Of a stretch of 7,150 bases of DNA, positions 1 through 5,807 are shown one piece after another (position 1 is the first letter of the stretch; each line of letters opens with the position of its first letter). Below the pieces are notes generated by a model. It saw only the letters and a program-made list of their open reading frames with translations, did no database searches and was not told the DNA's origin. This DNA is from Listeria marthii FSL S4-120 (GTDB lineage: Bacteria; Bacillota; Bacilli; Lactobacillales; Listeriaceae): NCBI GenBank assembly GCA_000183865.1, contig CM001047.1, positions 930,649 to 937,798 of the forward strand. Direction: 5' to 3'. A program made the position numbers and the translations under genes.

Positions 1-38
1 TAGTGCGGTTTACTCCCTTTTTCCGCACTAGTTTTTTT
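1..38 (+). terminator. Rho-independent terminator at left edge, possibly bidirectional
   Basis: TAGTGCGG (1-8) pairs perfectly with CCGCACTA (23-30), giving an 8-bp stem with a 14-nt loop, followed on the plus strand by G and seven T (32-38). The T tract is oriented for a plus-strand gene ending left of the window, so a convergent neighbour is likely. The stem also lies 20 bp past the stop of the minus-strand transporter gene and could stop that transcript too, but the bases that would form its U tract are outside the window. Confidence 0.75.
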
Positions 39-49
39 GTGCGTAAAAA

Positions 50-1267
50 TCACTTTTTCGGCGGGAAAAGGAATTTATTGCGTCCAGCATCTAGGCCGCA
101 ATACAACATAATTAGCGTAATACCGATTAAAACGTACAAGGTTGGTTGCCAACTGCCGAGCGTATCGTGTAGTGTACCAAATAATATCGGACCAGAAGCA
201 GCAAACAAGTAACCAATTGATTGCGCCATTCCAGATAAATCCGCTGATTCGGTCGCGCTTGTTGTTCGCAAATTAAAGAACATCATCGAAAGACTAAACG
301 ACATCCCCGAACCAATCCCATATAAAATAATCGCAGTAGATAAAATCGCCACATTACCAGAAGCAAACATAATTCCCAAAATCCCAATCAAAAATAACGA
401 AACCGAAATTCCAACAAGAAGCTGCTGATTTTTCATCCGCCCAGCGATAATCGGAATAATAAACGTAATTGGCATAACCGCAAATTGCATCAAGGAAAGC
501 ATCAGACCACTAGAAGTACTAGATAATCCTTGGTCAGCCAAAATATTCGGCAACCAAGCAATCGAAATATAATAAATCGCCGACTGTGAACCCATAAATA
601 ATGAAATCTTCCAAGCAAGTGGCGATTTCCAAACCGAAGTAGTAACCAAATGTGTCGCAACTTTCTCTGTGCTACGTTGATTAAATTTCAACTGTGGCAG
701 CCAAATAACTAACGCCAAAACCGCAAGCATTGCCCAGAAAACCATACTTCCATGCCAGCTAAAACGATTATTCATTGCGATTGGAACTGTTAAACCAGCC
801 GCAAGTGCCGCACATAAATTCATCGAAATCGAGTAAATCCCAGTCATCAACCCTAATTTAAATGGAAATTCCTTCTTAATCAAACTAGGCAAAATAACAT
901 TCCCGACCGCAATGGCAAGCCCAATTAGAAACGTCCCAGCGAACAAATTAAGTTCGCCACCAAATGGGCGCACCAAGCTACCAATCACAAGCGTCAAAAG
1001 AGCCACAAAAATTAATACTTCGATACCGAGTGCCCGGCTTAACTTCGAAACAAAAGGTGATAACCCCGCAAATGCAAGAAGCGGAATAGTTGTTAGCAAC
1101 CCAGCCATCGTATTCGTTAAATGTAAATCGGTTTGAATCATTCCAAGTAACGGACCAACAGATGTGATAGGCGTCCGTAAATTCGCTGCAATTAAAATAA
1201 TTCCTATAATAAGCATTACCTTACTCGACCGCGTAAGGATTTTTTTATTGGTTAAATCTGAATTCAT
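50..1267 (-). CDS. MFS transporter, CynX/NimT/YycB-like
   Basis: This 405-residue protein is a typical 12-helix major facilitator superfamily permease of the cytoplasmic membrane. The family is recognised from the first-helix block around residues 28-41 (ANLRTPITSVGPLL), the GNVILPSL segment at 122-129, and the late block from RTTSATESADLSGMAQ (334-349) into GPILFGTLHD (359-368). These resemble CynX (cyanate), NimT (2-nitroimidazole) and Bacillus YycB proteins. A polar loop near residues 192-217 separates the two six-helix halves. Family members exchange or export small anions or drugs; the substrate here cannot be read from sequence. The ATG start shares the ATGA with the stop of the GntR gene. 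Its ribosome binding site GGAG lies inside the last GntR codons with 7-nt spacing, so translation is probably coupled and expression follows the regulator. Length is normal and nothing looks broken. Family is confident, substrate unknown. Confidence 0.9.
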   Translation of the reverse strand: MNSDLTNKKILTRSSKVMLIIGIILIAANLRTPITSVGPLLGMIQTDLHLTNTMAGLLTTIPLLAFAGLSPFVSKLSRALGIEVLIFVALLTLVIGSLVRPFGGELNLFAGTFLIGLAIAVGNVILPSLIKKEFPFKLGLMTGIYSISMNLCAALAAGLTVPIAMNNRFSWHGSMVFWAMLAVLALVIWLPQLKFNQRSTEKVATHLVTTSVWKSPLAWKISLFMGSQSAIYYISIAWLPNILADQGLSSTSSGLMLSLMQFAVMPITFIIPIIAGRMKNQQLLVGISVSLFLIGILGIMFASGNVAILSTAIILYGIGSGMSFSLSMMFFNLRTTSATESADLSGMAQSIGYLFAASGPILFGTLHDTLGSWQPTLYVLIGITLIMLYCGLDAGRNKFLFPPKK

Positions 1268-1953
1268 TTATTTTCTCCATTCTTGGCAGCAATTCGTTTG
1301 AAAAGAGTAATATACTCTGTAACTTCATTTGCTGCTTGTTCTTTGTTTCGTTTTTCGATTGCTGATACAAGCGCCGCATGCCCACCGTGTTGATTTGCTG
1401 CTGGGTCCATTTCCGTCGTACTTGTAATCGAAAACTGTATTTCTTCTAAAATATTTCCATACATATCTATCAACAAATCGTTATGAGCTGCTTTCACAAT
1501 CGCTAAATGAAGGGCCGAATCAGCTTTGACAAAAGCCGCCACATCATTGTTTTCATTTGCTACATGACAAAGCCTGCGATATTTTTCCATTGTCGCTAAA
1601 TCTTCTTTCGTGCGTCGTTCACATGCTAAAATAACAGCTTCCCGGTCAAGCGCGTGCCGAATTTCAAGGATTTCCTGAACAGACGATTCGCGAACACGTT
1701 TTTGCATAATCGCATGTAACTCACTATTATTTCGAACAAAAGTGCCATCGCCTTGCTTTGTTTCTAGCAAACCAATATGCGCCAACGCACGAATGGCTTC
1801 ACGTAGCGTGTTGCGACTGATACCAAACTCTGCCATCAAGTCAGCTTCTTTCGGAATACGTTCGCCAATTTTCCAAGTGCCGCTCGTGATTTCTGCCTTT
1901 ATTTGATCGTAAACTTGTTCCGCAAGTGATTTCCGTTCAATTTTTTCTACCAT
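1264..1953 (-). CDS. GntR-family regulator, FadR/FCD subfamily
   Basis: This 229-residue DNA-binding regulator has an N-terminal winged helix-turn-helix at about residues 8-74. The recognition-helix block SRNTLREAIRAL (46-57) and the wing KQGDGTFV (66-73) are typical of GntR proteins. An all-helical FCD effector domain follows at about 90-220. FCD domains bind small carboxylates, often through a metal held by one Asp and three His. Here D145, H149 and H192 fit that pattern, but by my alignment Y214 occupies the position of the last His, so metal binding may be altered; H189 is a possible substitute. The ATG start has GGAG with 7-nt spacing (1961-1964). The gene is first in a two-gene operon with the overlapping transporter, and such regulators usually control the adjacent transporter and themselves. 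The ligand is unknown. A carboxylate or anion effector related to the transporter substrate is inference. Confidence 0.92.
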   Translation of the reverse strand: MVEKIERKSLAEQVYDQIKAEITSGTWKIGERIPKEADLMAEFGISRNTLREAIRALAHIGLLETKQGDGTFVRNNSELHAIMQKRVRESSVQEILEIRHALDREAVILACERRTKEDLATMEKYRRLCHVANENNDVAAFVKADSALHLAIVKAAHNDLLIDMYGNILEEIQFSITSTTEMDPAANQHGGHAALVSAIEKRNKEQAANEVTEYITLFKRIAAKNGENK

Positions 1954-1991
1954 GTTGTCACTCCATTTCTAAAGGTAGGATGATTGGTTCT

Positions 1992-2020
1992 ATTTTACAG
2001 AAGAAATGATTTTTTGTAAA
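1992..2020 (-). promoter_or_regulatory. Sigma-A promoter of the GntR-MFS operon
   Basis: Read on the minus strand, TTTACA (2020-2015) and TAAAAT (1997-1992) are separated by exactly 17 bp. They match the -35 and -10 consensus at 5 of 6 positions each. Transcription would start near 1985, leaving a leader of about 30 nt before the GntR ATG. Confidence 0.75.
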
Positions 2021-2038
2021 CCTTATTTTACTAAGTTG

Positions 2039-2047
2039 TGATAAAAT
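2039..2047 (+). promoter_or_regulatory. Candidate extended -10 promoter for the AI-2E gene
   Basis: TGATAAAAT fits an extended -10 element (TG, one base, TAAAAT at 2042-2047). No good -35 box lies 17 bp upstream (2019-2024 reads AACCTT). The start would be near 2054, giving a leader of about 20 nt to the ATG at 2074. It is set back to back with the GntR promoter. Support is moderate because one hexamer carries the call. Confidence 0.4.
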
Positions 2048-2063
2048 GGAGAAAGAAAAGGGC

Positions 2064-2069
2064 AGGTGA
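2064..2069 (+). promoter_or_regulatory. Ribosome binding site deciding the AI-2E start
   Basis: AGGTGA, four bases before the ATG at 2074, matches the 3' part of the Firmicute Shine-Dalgarno sequence. The in-frame GTG at 2038, which would add 12 residues, has no such site and overlaps the candidate -10 box, so the ATG at 2074 is preferred. Confidence 0.7.
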
Positions 2070-2073
2070 CGAA

Positions 2074-3120
2074 ATGAATTGGTTAGAGAAACTAAAAGAA
2101 AATGACACGGCGAGACGGGTGCTGGTGTTTATCCTGCTGGGTATCGTTTTATATTTACTCAGAAGCATGATTGATTTAATATTACTAACATTCATTTTTG
2201 CATTTTTAGTGACACGATTAGAGAACGTTATTTTAAAAAGAATACGAATACCACGAAAATTAATTGTGATAGTCTTGTATTCGTTAGTTGCGATATTTTT
2301 ATACATCGCGATTGTACATTTTTTACCAATTTTAATTGATCAAATCTCCCAGTTAGTAGATTCACTTGTAAAAATTTATAATAATCCTAGTGATAACACG
2401 ATTGTGCAATGGATCGTTGGGTTTTTAAAAGAATCTAACATTCAAAAGTACTTACAAGCCGGCGTTGATTTTATTATTGCATCACTTTCAGGCATTGGCT
2501 CGGTTGGATTATCTTTCTTTTTAGCGCTAATCCTTAGCTTGTTTTTCTCCTTGGAAAAAGAACGCGTGACTTCCTTTACCGGACAATTTATGACGAGTAA
2601 AGTTGGTTTTATTTTTAAAGAAGCAGCATTTTTCGGAAAGAAATTTGTGGCGACTTTCGGTGTTGTTTTAGAGGCACAGCTAATGATTGCGCTAGTAAAT
2701 ACGGTTATTACTACGATAGCACTGTATTTGATGGATTTTCCGCAGTTGCTTAGTTTATCGATTATGGTATTCGTTTTAGGACTGATTCCTGTTGCGGGTG
2801 TAATTATTTCCTGTATTCCGCTAGTACTTATCGCTTATACCGTTGGCGGATTCCAAGATGTTGTTTATATTTTAATTACGGTTGTTATCGTCCACGCAAT
2901 TGAAACTTACATTTTAAATCCAAAACTAATGTCATCGAAAACAAATTTACCTGTATTTTACACATTCATTATTTTAATATTCTCAGAAACATTCTTCGGG
3001 GTATGGGGGCTCATTGTAGGAATTCCAGTCTTCGTATTCCTGCTAGATATTTTGGAAGTAAGAAATGCGGATGATTTAAAGAAACGTACGATATTTGGAC
3101 GCAAGAAAAAAGTAGATTAG
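2074..3120 (+). CDS. AI-2E family (PerM-type) membrane transporter
   Basis: This 348-residue polytopic membrane protein belongs to the AI-2E/PerM family, whose members include E. coli TqsA (autoinducer-2 exporter) and Na+/H+ antiporter-like proteins, besides many of unknown substrate. The layout fits: paired N-terminal helices at about 14-48, one at 62-85, an amphipathic extracellular stretch at about 86-130, a helix at 133-160, and four to five C-terminal helices from 195. Family signatures are visible: GLIPVAGVIISCIPLVLIA at 236-254, the ETYILNPKLM block at 277-286, and FFGVWGLIVGIPVFVFL at 307-323. The C-terminus is short and basic (KRTIFGRKKKVD). The last codons lie in a terminator palindrome shared with the converging hydrolase gene. 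A longer GTG start at 2038 lacks a ribosome binding site. Substrate is unknown, and nothing in the neighbourhood suggests a role in quorum sensing. Confidence 0.9.
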   Translation: MNWLEKLKENDTARRVLVFILLGIVLYLLRSMIDLILLTFIFAFLVTRLENVILKRIRIPRKLIVIVLYSLVAIFLYIAIVHFLPILIDQISQLVDSLVKIYNNPSDNTIVQWIVGFLKESNIQKYLQAGVDFIIASLSGIGSVGLSFFLALILSLFFSLEKERVTSFTGQFMTSKVGFIFKEAAFFGKKFVATFGVVLEAQLMIALVNTVITTIALYLMDFPQLLSLSIMVFVLGLIPVAGVIISCIPLVLIAYTVGGFQDVVYILITVVIVHAIETYILNPKLMSSKTNLPVFYTFIILIFSETFFGVWGLIVGIPVFVFLLDILEVRNADDLKKRTIFGRKKKVD

Positions 3121-3142
3121 GCATATGCTTAATCTACTTTTT
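3107..3142. terminator. Bidirectional terminator shared by two convergent genes
   Basis: A 36-bp nearly perfect palindrome is centred at 3124/3125: 3107-3124 pairs with 3125-3142 with one G-T wobble (3120 with 3129). A-rich and T-rich flanks give a U tract on both strands. It contains the TAG stop of the AI-2E gene (3118-3120) and the TAA stop of the hydrolase gene (3131-3129), separated only by GCATATGC. It is placed to end both convergent transcripts. Confidence 0.88.
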
Positions 3143-4028
3143 CTTTACCCCATAAAAAGTCGGCTACTTCCGCATCGACGTCTGTATTTTCGTGGAGTTT
3201 ACTGTGAGCGGCATTTTTTCCAGTGAAGGTTTTTTCTTGATAACTCTCTGCTTGACCTTCAAAAATGAATTTGCCAGATAAGGCACTTGCGACAGAAACA
3301 CTGCCGTCACTTTTCGTTCCATCTAAAGTATCACCTGCAATATTCAGCACACGTAAATGAGTAGGGATTTTTTGTTTGTTTTTCATAAATTCGCTATAAC
3401 GGTCGGAGGATTGTTTGGGTCCTTTATCTGTAAGGTCGTACGCCGTAACACCATCATCCCCAATAACTAATCCATTGAGCGGGGAGCCGATTAACACTAG
3501 TTTTTCAAGAATAGGATAGGCTTTGTCGCTGCCGACTTTTTCAATATAACTTGTTAAACTAACGCCACCCATGGAATGACCGACTGCGTATACTTTCTCA
3601 ATGTGATAATTATTTTTCAGCTCTTTCATCACATTTTGAATCCACTGTGCTTGATTATCCATTGAGCTCTTGTTATCTTCAAAAACGACTTGAATTGTTG
3701 GGTTATTACTAAATTTATCGTAGTTTCCGTCTGTACTTACTGTTCCATCAGCGGCTACGGTCATTACGAGTGATTTAGTCACATCGCCCTCATCGGCAAG
3801 ACGATCAATCATTCCGCCAAATGAATTCGCGGTTCCAGAATAGCCATGGACAAAAAGTGTAGGGATAGCAATTTCAGAAACAGGATTGACTGTTTTTTTC
3901 GTTGTTTTATTCGCTGTTATAGTAGGTTCTTTGGCTGCTTTTTTAGTCGGTTCAAATTGAAGGAAAATTATCCAGAAGCCAGCAACAATAATGGCTAAAA
4001 CGATAATGGCAATTATAACTTTTTTCAT
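3129..4028 (-). CDS. Membrane-anchored DUF915 alpha/beta hydrolase (second of tandem pair)
   Basis: This 299-residue protein is a serine hydrolase of the alpha/beta fold, DUF915 type, predicted to work outside the cell while held in the membrane. A hydrophobic helix at residues 4-25 follows a KK start and serves as signal anchor or uncleaved signal. A Lys/Thr-rich linker (27-48) leads to the catalytic domain (about 53-295). It shows the oxyanion-side FVHGY (59-63), the VFEDN block (115-119), the nucleophile elbow GHSMGG with Ser152, an acidic SDG loop (Asp241, likely triad acid), and HSKLHEN with His275 and His279, one of which is probably the triad His. Natural substrates of DUF915 proteins are not established; esterase or lipase activity is the usual guess. 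The ATG at 4028 is chosen because AAAGGA (4037-4042) is 8 nt upstream; an ATG three codons earlier sits directly on that site. It follows its paralogue by 19 bp and is surely cotranscribed with it. Confidence 0.88.
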   Translation of the reverse strand: MKKVIIAIIVLAIIVAGFWIIFLQFEPTKKAAKEPTITANKTTKKTVNPVSEIAIPTLFVHGYSGTANSFGGMIDRLADEGDVTKSLVMTVAADGTVSTDGNYDKFSNNPTIQVVFEDNKSSMDNQAQWIQNVMKELKNNYHIEKVYAVGHSMGGVSLTSYIEKVGSDKAYPILEKLVLIGSPLNGLVIGDDGVTAYDLTDKGPKQSSDRYSEFMKNKQKIPTHLRVLNIAGDTLDGTKSDGSVSVASALSGKFIFEGQAESYQEKTFTGKNAAHSKLHENTDVDAEVADFLWGKEKVD

Positions 4029-4036
4029 TCGAAACA

Positions 4037-4042
4037 TCCTTT
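4037..4042 (-). promoter_or_regulatory. Ribosome binding site deciding the hydrolase start
   Basis: AAAGGA on the minus strand lies 8 nt before the ATG at 4028. The alternative in-frame ATG at 4037 overlaps this site and has no usable spacing, so the shorter MKKVII start is preferred over MFRMKK. Confidence 0.75.
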
Positions 4043-4047
4043 AATAT

Positions 4048-4869
4048 TTATTTCTCTCCCCATAAAAATTGGCCAACATACTTATCAACGACAGTAGACT
4101 CATGCATGCTCCTGTGCGTTGCTTGTGGTCCTTTGATGACGTGTGTAATTACTTTTTGATGCGCAAATAATTTCTCGCCATATAAGACGCTATCTAATTT
4201 TACTTCACCATCACTATTCGAGCCATCTTCCAGATTACCACCAATAATCATAATTTCTGTATTATCGGGTAAAACTTTCGCCATTTTTTCAGCAAATTTT
4301 GCATGAACATTATTGGCATTTTTAATATCCACTTGCTGATCACCATTAACGTATTCTTCCGGATAAAATGGCACGGCAAGGAAAACAATTTTGTTTACTT
4401 GTGGATAAGATTTATTTTTTTCATAACTTGCTAAATACGCCACCCAAGCGCCGCCACCCATCGAGTGACCAATCGCATTGAATTTTTTAATTCCATAATT
4501 TTGTTGTAAATAAGACATGACTTTTTTTGTCCACATGGATTGTTGGGGGAGCGTCGCCCGATTATCTTCAAAAACAATGTTGATAAGTGGATTTTTTTCA
4601 TTTTTATTATAAGTTCCAGTAGTAGAAATATCGCCATCTGGGCTTACATTAACCGTTAATGATTCCGTACCCCAATCATACTTTTGATCAAAGCGACGTA
4701 TCATTCCATGAAGCGAACGGTCTGTCCCGCGATAACCATGAATAAAAATGGTCGGAATGGAATCGTTGGCTGCTTTTGGATATGACGTGTTAATCGTTAG
4801 TAAAATAAATATAGCTCCAACTAAACAGCCTAATGGTAAGATAATGGAGAAGAACACGCGCTTTAGCAT
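4048..4869 (-). CDS. Membrane-anchored or secreted DUF915 alpha/beta hydrolase (first of tandem pair)
   Basis: This 273-residue protein is a paralogue of the gene downstream of it and a DUF915-type serine hydrolase. Residues 5-26 form a hydrophobic signal or anchor helix. The stretch SYPKAAND (29-36) could hold a signal peptidase site, so it may be released where its partner stays anchored. The catalytic domain shows FIHGYRG (42-48), VFEDN (99-103), the elbow GHSMGG with Ser136, SDG with Asp220 as likely triad acid, and HRSMHES with His252 and His256. It ends in FLWGEK, matching FLWGKEKVD of the paralogue. It lacks the paralogue's Lys/Thr-rich linker. PLGC at 12-15 is a poor lipobox with more hydrophobic sequence behind it, so a lipoprotein is unlikely. 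AAAGGGG (4879-4885) lies 9 nt before the ATG. It is first in the operon. Substrate is unknown; an envelope lipid or ester is plausible. Confidence 0.88.
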   Translation of the reverse strand: MLKRVFFSIILPLGCLVGAIFILLTINTSYPKAANDSIPTIFIHGYRGTDRSLHGMIRRFDQKYDWGTESLTVNVSPDGDISTTGTYNKNEKNPLINIVFEDNRATLPQQSMWTKKVMSYLQQNYGIKKFNAIGHSMGGGAWVAYLASYEKNKSYPQVNKIVFLAVPFYPEEYVNGDQQVDIKNANNVHAKFAEKMAKVLPDNTEIMIIGGNLEDGSNSDGEVKLDSVLYGEKLFAHQKVITHVIKGPQATHRSMHESTVVDKYVGQFLWGEK

Positions 4870-4903
4870 TATTTTACGCCCCTTTAAATTTCGTTATGAA
4901 CAA

Positions 4904-4909
4904 ATTATA
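4904..4909 (-). promoter_or_regulatory. Candidate -10 box of the hydrolase operon
   Basis: A perfect TATAAT lies on the minus strand 34 bp before the ATG at 4869. No convincing -35 hexamer occurs 16-18 bp upstream (the 17-bp position reads GTGCGT), so the promoter may be weak or need an activator. Confidence 0.4.
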
Positions 4910-4963
4910 CATTTTTTTAAAGGAAAACGCACGATTGGTCTTCTTTTTCTAACAATTTAATAG

Positions 4964-4992
4964 TTTATTCTCATGAAAACATATAGTATACT
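4964..4992 (+). promoter_or_regulatory. Candidate sigma-A promoter of the DUF4064 gene
   Basis: TTTATT (4964-4969) and TATACT (4987-4992) are spaced by 17 bp. The -10 is good (5 of 6) and the -35 is weak (3 of 6). The -10 lies in a perfect 8-bp palindrome, AGTATACT (4985-4992). The start would be near 4999, with a leader of about 28 nt. Confidence 0.45.
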
Positions 4993-5026
4993 GGAAAAAT
5001 AAGCGAAGAAACGGAGGCATTTTTAC

Positions 5027-5485
5027 ATGATTAAACGAACTGGTGAGATAGTACTCGCTATTATAGGTCTTATTTTTAGTGTACTTACACAAGCAGCTAT
5101 TGCTATTATAGGTCTTTTAATGACAAGTGGTTCAAAAGGAAAAGATGGTTTAGCGACATTTTACAATAATTACTACCAAACAATGACAGAACGGGAAATT
5201 CCAAAAAGTGAAATTCCTGACCCTGACCGTGTGCTAAATTTCGTCCAAACATTATCTTGGACAACATTAACAGGTGGACTGATTACGCTTGCTCTTGGCG
5301 GATTTGGTATTTATTACATAATGAAAAATAAAAAGCCAGCCTTTGCGGGATATTTATTCTTAGCAGCAGGCATTGTATCGCTACTTTCAACGGCACTGAT
5401 TACTTTTATTCCTGCGATACTACTGATTGTCGCAGCAATTCTTTGTTTTGTTCGTAAACCTAAAAGCACTTTTTCAGGATTATAA
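5027..5485 (+). CDS. DUF4064 family four-helix membrane protein
   Basis: This 152-residue integral membrane protein has the RTGEIVLAIIGLIFS opening (residues 4-18) typical of DUF4064 proteins of Firmicutes. Four hydrophobic segments are visible: about 7-34, 75-97, 102-122 and 124-142. A polar loop at about 35-72, rich in Tyr, Lys, Asp and Glu, lies between the first two. No enzymatic motif is seen and the family has no established function. The ATG at 5027 follows ACGGAGG (5011-5017) by 9 nt. The gene has its own promoter candidate and its own terminator at 5491-5520, so it is monocistronic. It is divergent from the hydrolase pair across 157 bp. Near its start, AIIGL is encoded twice by identical 15-bp direct repeats (5057-5071 and 5102-5116). 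Confidence is high for a real membrane protein and fair for the family. Confidence 0.85.
   Translation: MIKRTGEIVLAIIGLIFSVLTQAAIAIIGLLMTSGSKGKDGLATFYNNYYQTMTEREIPKSEIPDPDRVLNFVQTLSWTTLTGGLITLALGGFGIYYIMKNKKPAFAGYLFLAAGIVSLLSTALITFIPAILLIVAAILCFVRKPKSTFSGL
5057..5116 (+). repeat. 15-bp direct repeat inside the DUF4064 gene
   Basis: GCTATTATAGGTCTT occurs at 5057-5071 and again at 5102-5116, exactly 45 bp apart. Both copies are in the same reading frame and encode AIIGL in the first hydrophobic segment. Recombination between them would remove 15 codons without shifting the frame. Confidence 0.85.
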
Positions 5486-5490
5486 TTCGT

Positions 5491-5520
5491 AACGAGTTTG
5501 AATTTTTCAAGCTCGTTTTT
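5491..5520 (+). terminator. Rho-independent terminator after the DUF4064 gene
   Basis: AACGAGTTTGAA (5491-5502) pairs with TTCAAGCTCGTT (5506-5517) in a 12-bp stem with one G-T wobble and a 3-nt loop. TTTG and TTTT follow. It begins 5 bp after the stop codon. Confidence 0.9.
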
Positions 5521-5546
5521 GTTTTATTGGTCGTTTTTTAGGGAAT
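5521..5546 (+). promoter_or_regulatory. Candidate sigma-B (general stress) promoter
   Basis: GTTTTA (5521-5526) and GGGAAT (5541-5546) are separated by 14 bp. They match the Listeria/Bacillus sigma-B pattern of GTTT and GGGWAW with about that spacing. Transcription would start near 5553, with a leader of about 25 nt to the GTG at 5579. Its -35 box directly abuts, and lies in the T-rich tail of, the preceding terminator. No comparable sigma-A pair was seen in this gap. Confidence 0.72.
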
Positions 5547-5564
5547 AAAATAGTGGATTTCAAG

Positions 5565-5570
5565 AGGAGG
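5565..5570 (+). promoter_or_regulatory. Strong ribosome binding site deciding a GTG start
   Basis: AGGAGG is a consensus Shine-Dalgarno sequence 8 nt before GTG at 5579. This spacing fixes the non-ATG start of the small protein gene, since no in-frame ATG lies near the beginning. Confidence 0.8.
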
Positions 5571-5578
5571 TTGATAGT

Positions 5579-5803
5579 GTGAAAAATAAAGTAGGGATTA
5601 TTGCCGGAGCCGTCGCTGGAGTTTTAACCTGCGCAGCAATTTACGTAGTGAAAAAACAGCAGCCACCTACGCCTTTTGATGAGGTAAATGATATTCGAAC
5701 ACGTTATGCGGACAAAGAAATTTCAGAAACAGAGCTGGAAGAGAACAACATGATTTCAGAAGGTGGCGTTTCTTCTATTCAATATGAAGAAAAAGTAAAA
5801 TAA
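5579..5803 (+). CDS. Small single-pass membrane protein, probable sigma-B stress gene
   Basis: I do not recognise a characterised family for this 74-residue protein. Residues 5-24 form one Gly/Ala/Val-rich membrane helix (GIIAGAVAGVLTCAAIYVV) with a KNK start and a KK stop-transfer. A Pro-rich QQPPTPF hinge (27-33) and an acidic, helix-prone tail (34-74, many Glu and Asp) follow. By the positive-inside rule, topology is ambiguous because Lys flanks both sides of the helix. The helix resembles those of YtxH-like stress proteins, but the tail does not settle that. VLTC at 15-18 is not a proper lipobox. Translation starts at GTG behind a consensus AGGAGG. The gene is monocistronic, with a sigma-B-type promoter upstream and a strong terminator downstream. 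My recollection that the Listeria gene at this place (lmo0953) is in the sigma-B regulon is consistent but unchecked. Function unknown. Confidence 0.82.
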   Translation: MKNKVGIIAGAVAGVLTCAAIYVVKKQQPPTPFDEVNDIRTRYADKEISETELEENNMISEGGVSSIQYEEKVK

Positions 5804-5807
5804 ACGA

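Noticed and set aside
3..212. Plus-strand open frame of 69 codons across the 3' end of the transporter gene
   Set aside because: It lies antisense to a well-recognised coding region, overlaps the edge terminator and has no ribosome binding site.
912..1136. Plus-strand open frame antisense to the transporter
   Set aside because: Fully inside the MFS gene on the opposite strand, with no recognisable domain and no translation signal.
1985..1995. FadR-type operator (TNGTNNNACNA) next to the GntR promoter
   Set aside because: Only a partial match in TGGTTCTATTT; the second half-site fails, so no specific operator is claimed.
2038..2073. Longer GTG start for the AI-2E protein
   Set aside because: No ribosome binding site precedes it, it overlaps the candidate -10 box, and the added residues are an unlikely leader. 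ATG 2074 has AGGTGA at good spacing.
2031..2306. Minus-strand open frame opposite the start of the AI-2E gene
   Set aside because: A low-complexity antisense shadow; the plus strand has clear family motifs and a ribosome binding site.
4825..4836. Possible lipoprotein signal (PLGC) in the first hydrolase
   Set aside because: The residues before Cys15 do not fit a lipobox and the hydrophobic helix continues for about ten residues beyond the Cys.
4431..4960. Open frames 4431-4637 (minus) and 4748-4960 (plus) overlapping the first hydrolase
   Set aside because: Both overlap a catalytic-domain gene with conserved motifs in its own frame; neither has a start signal or recognisable sequence.
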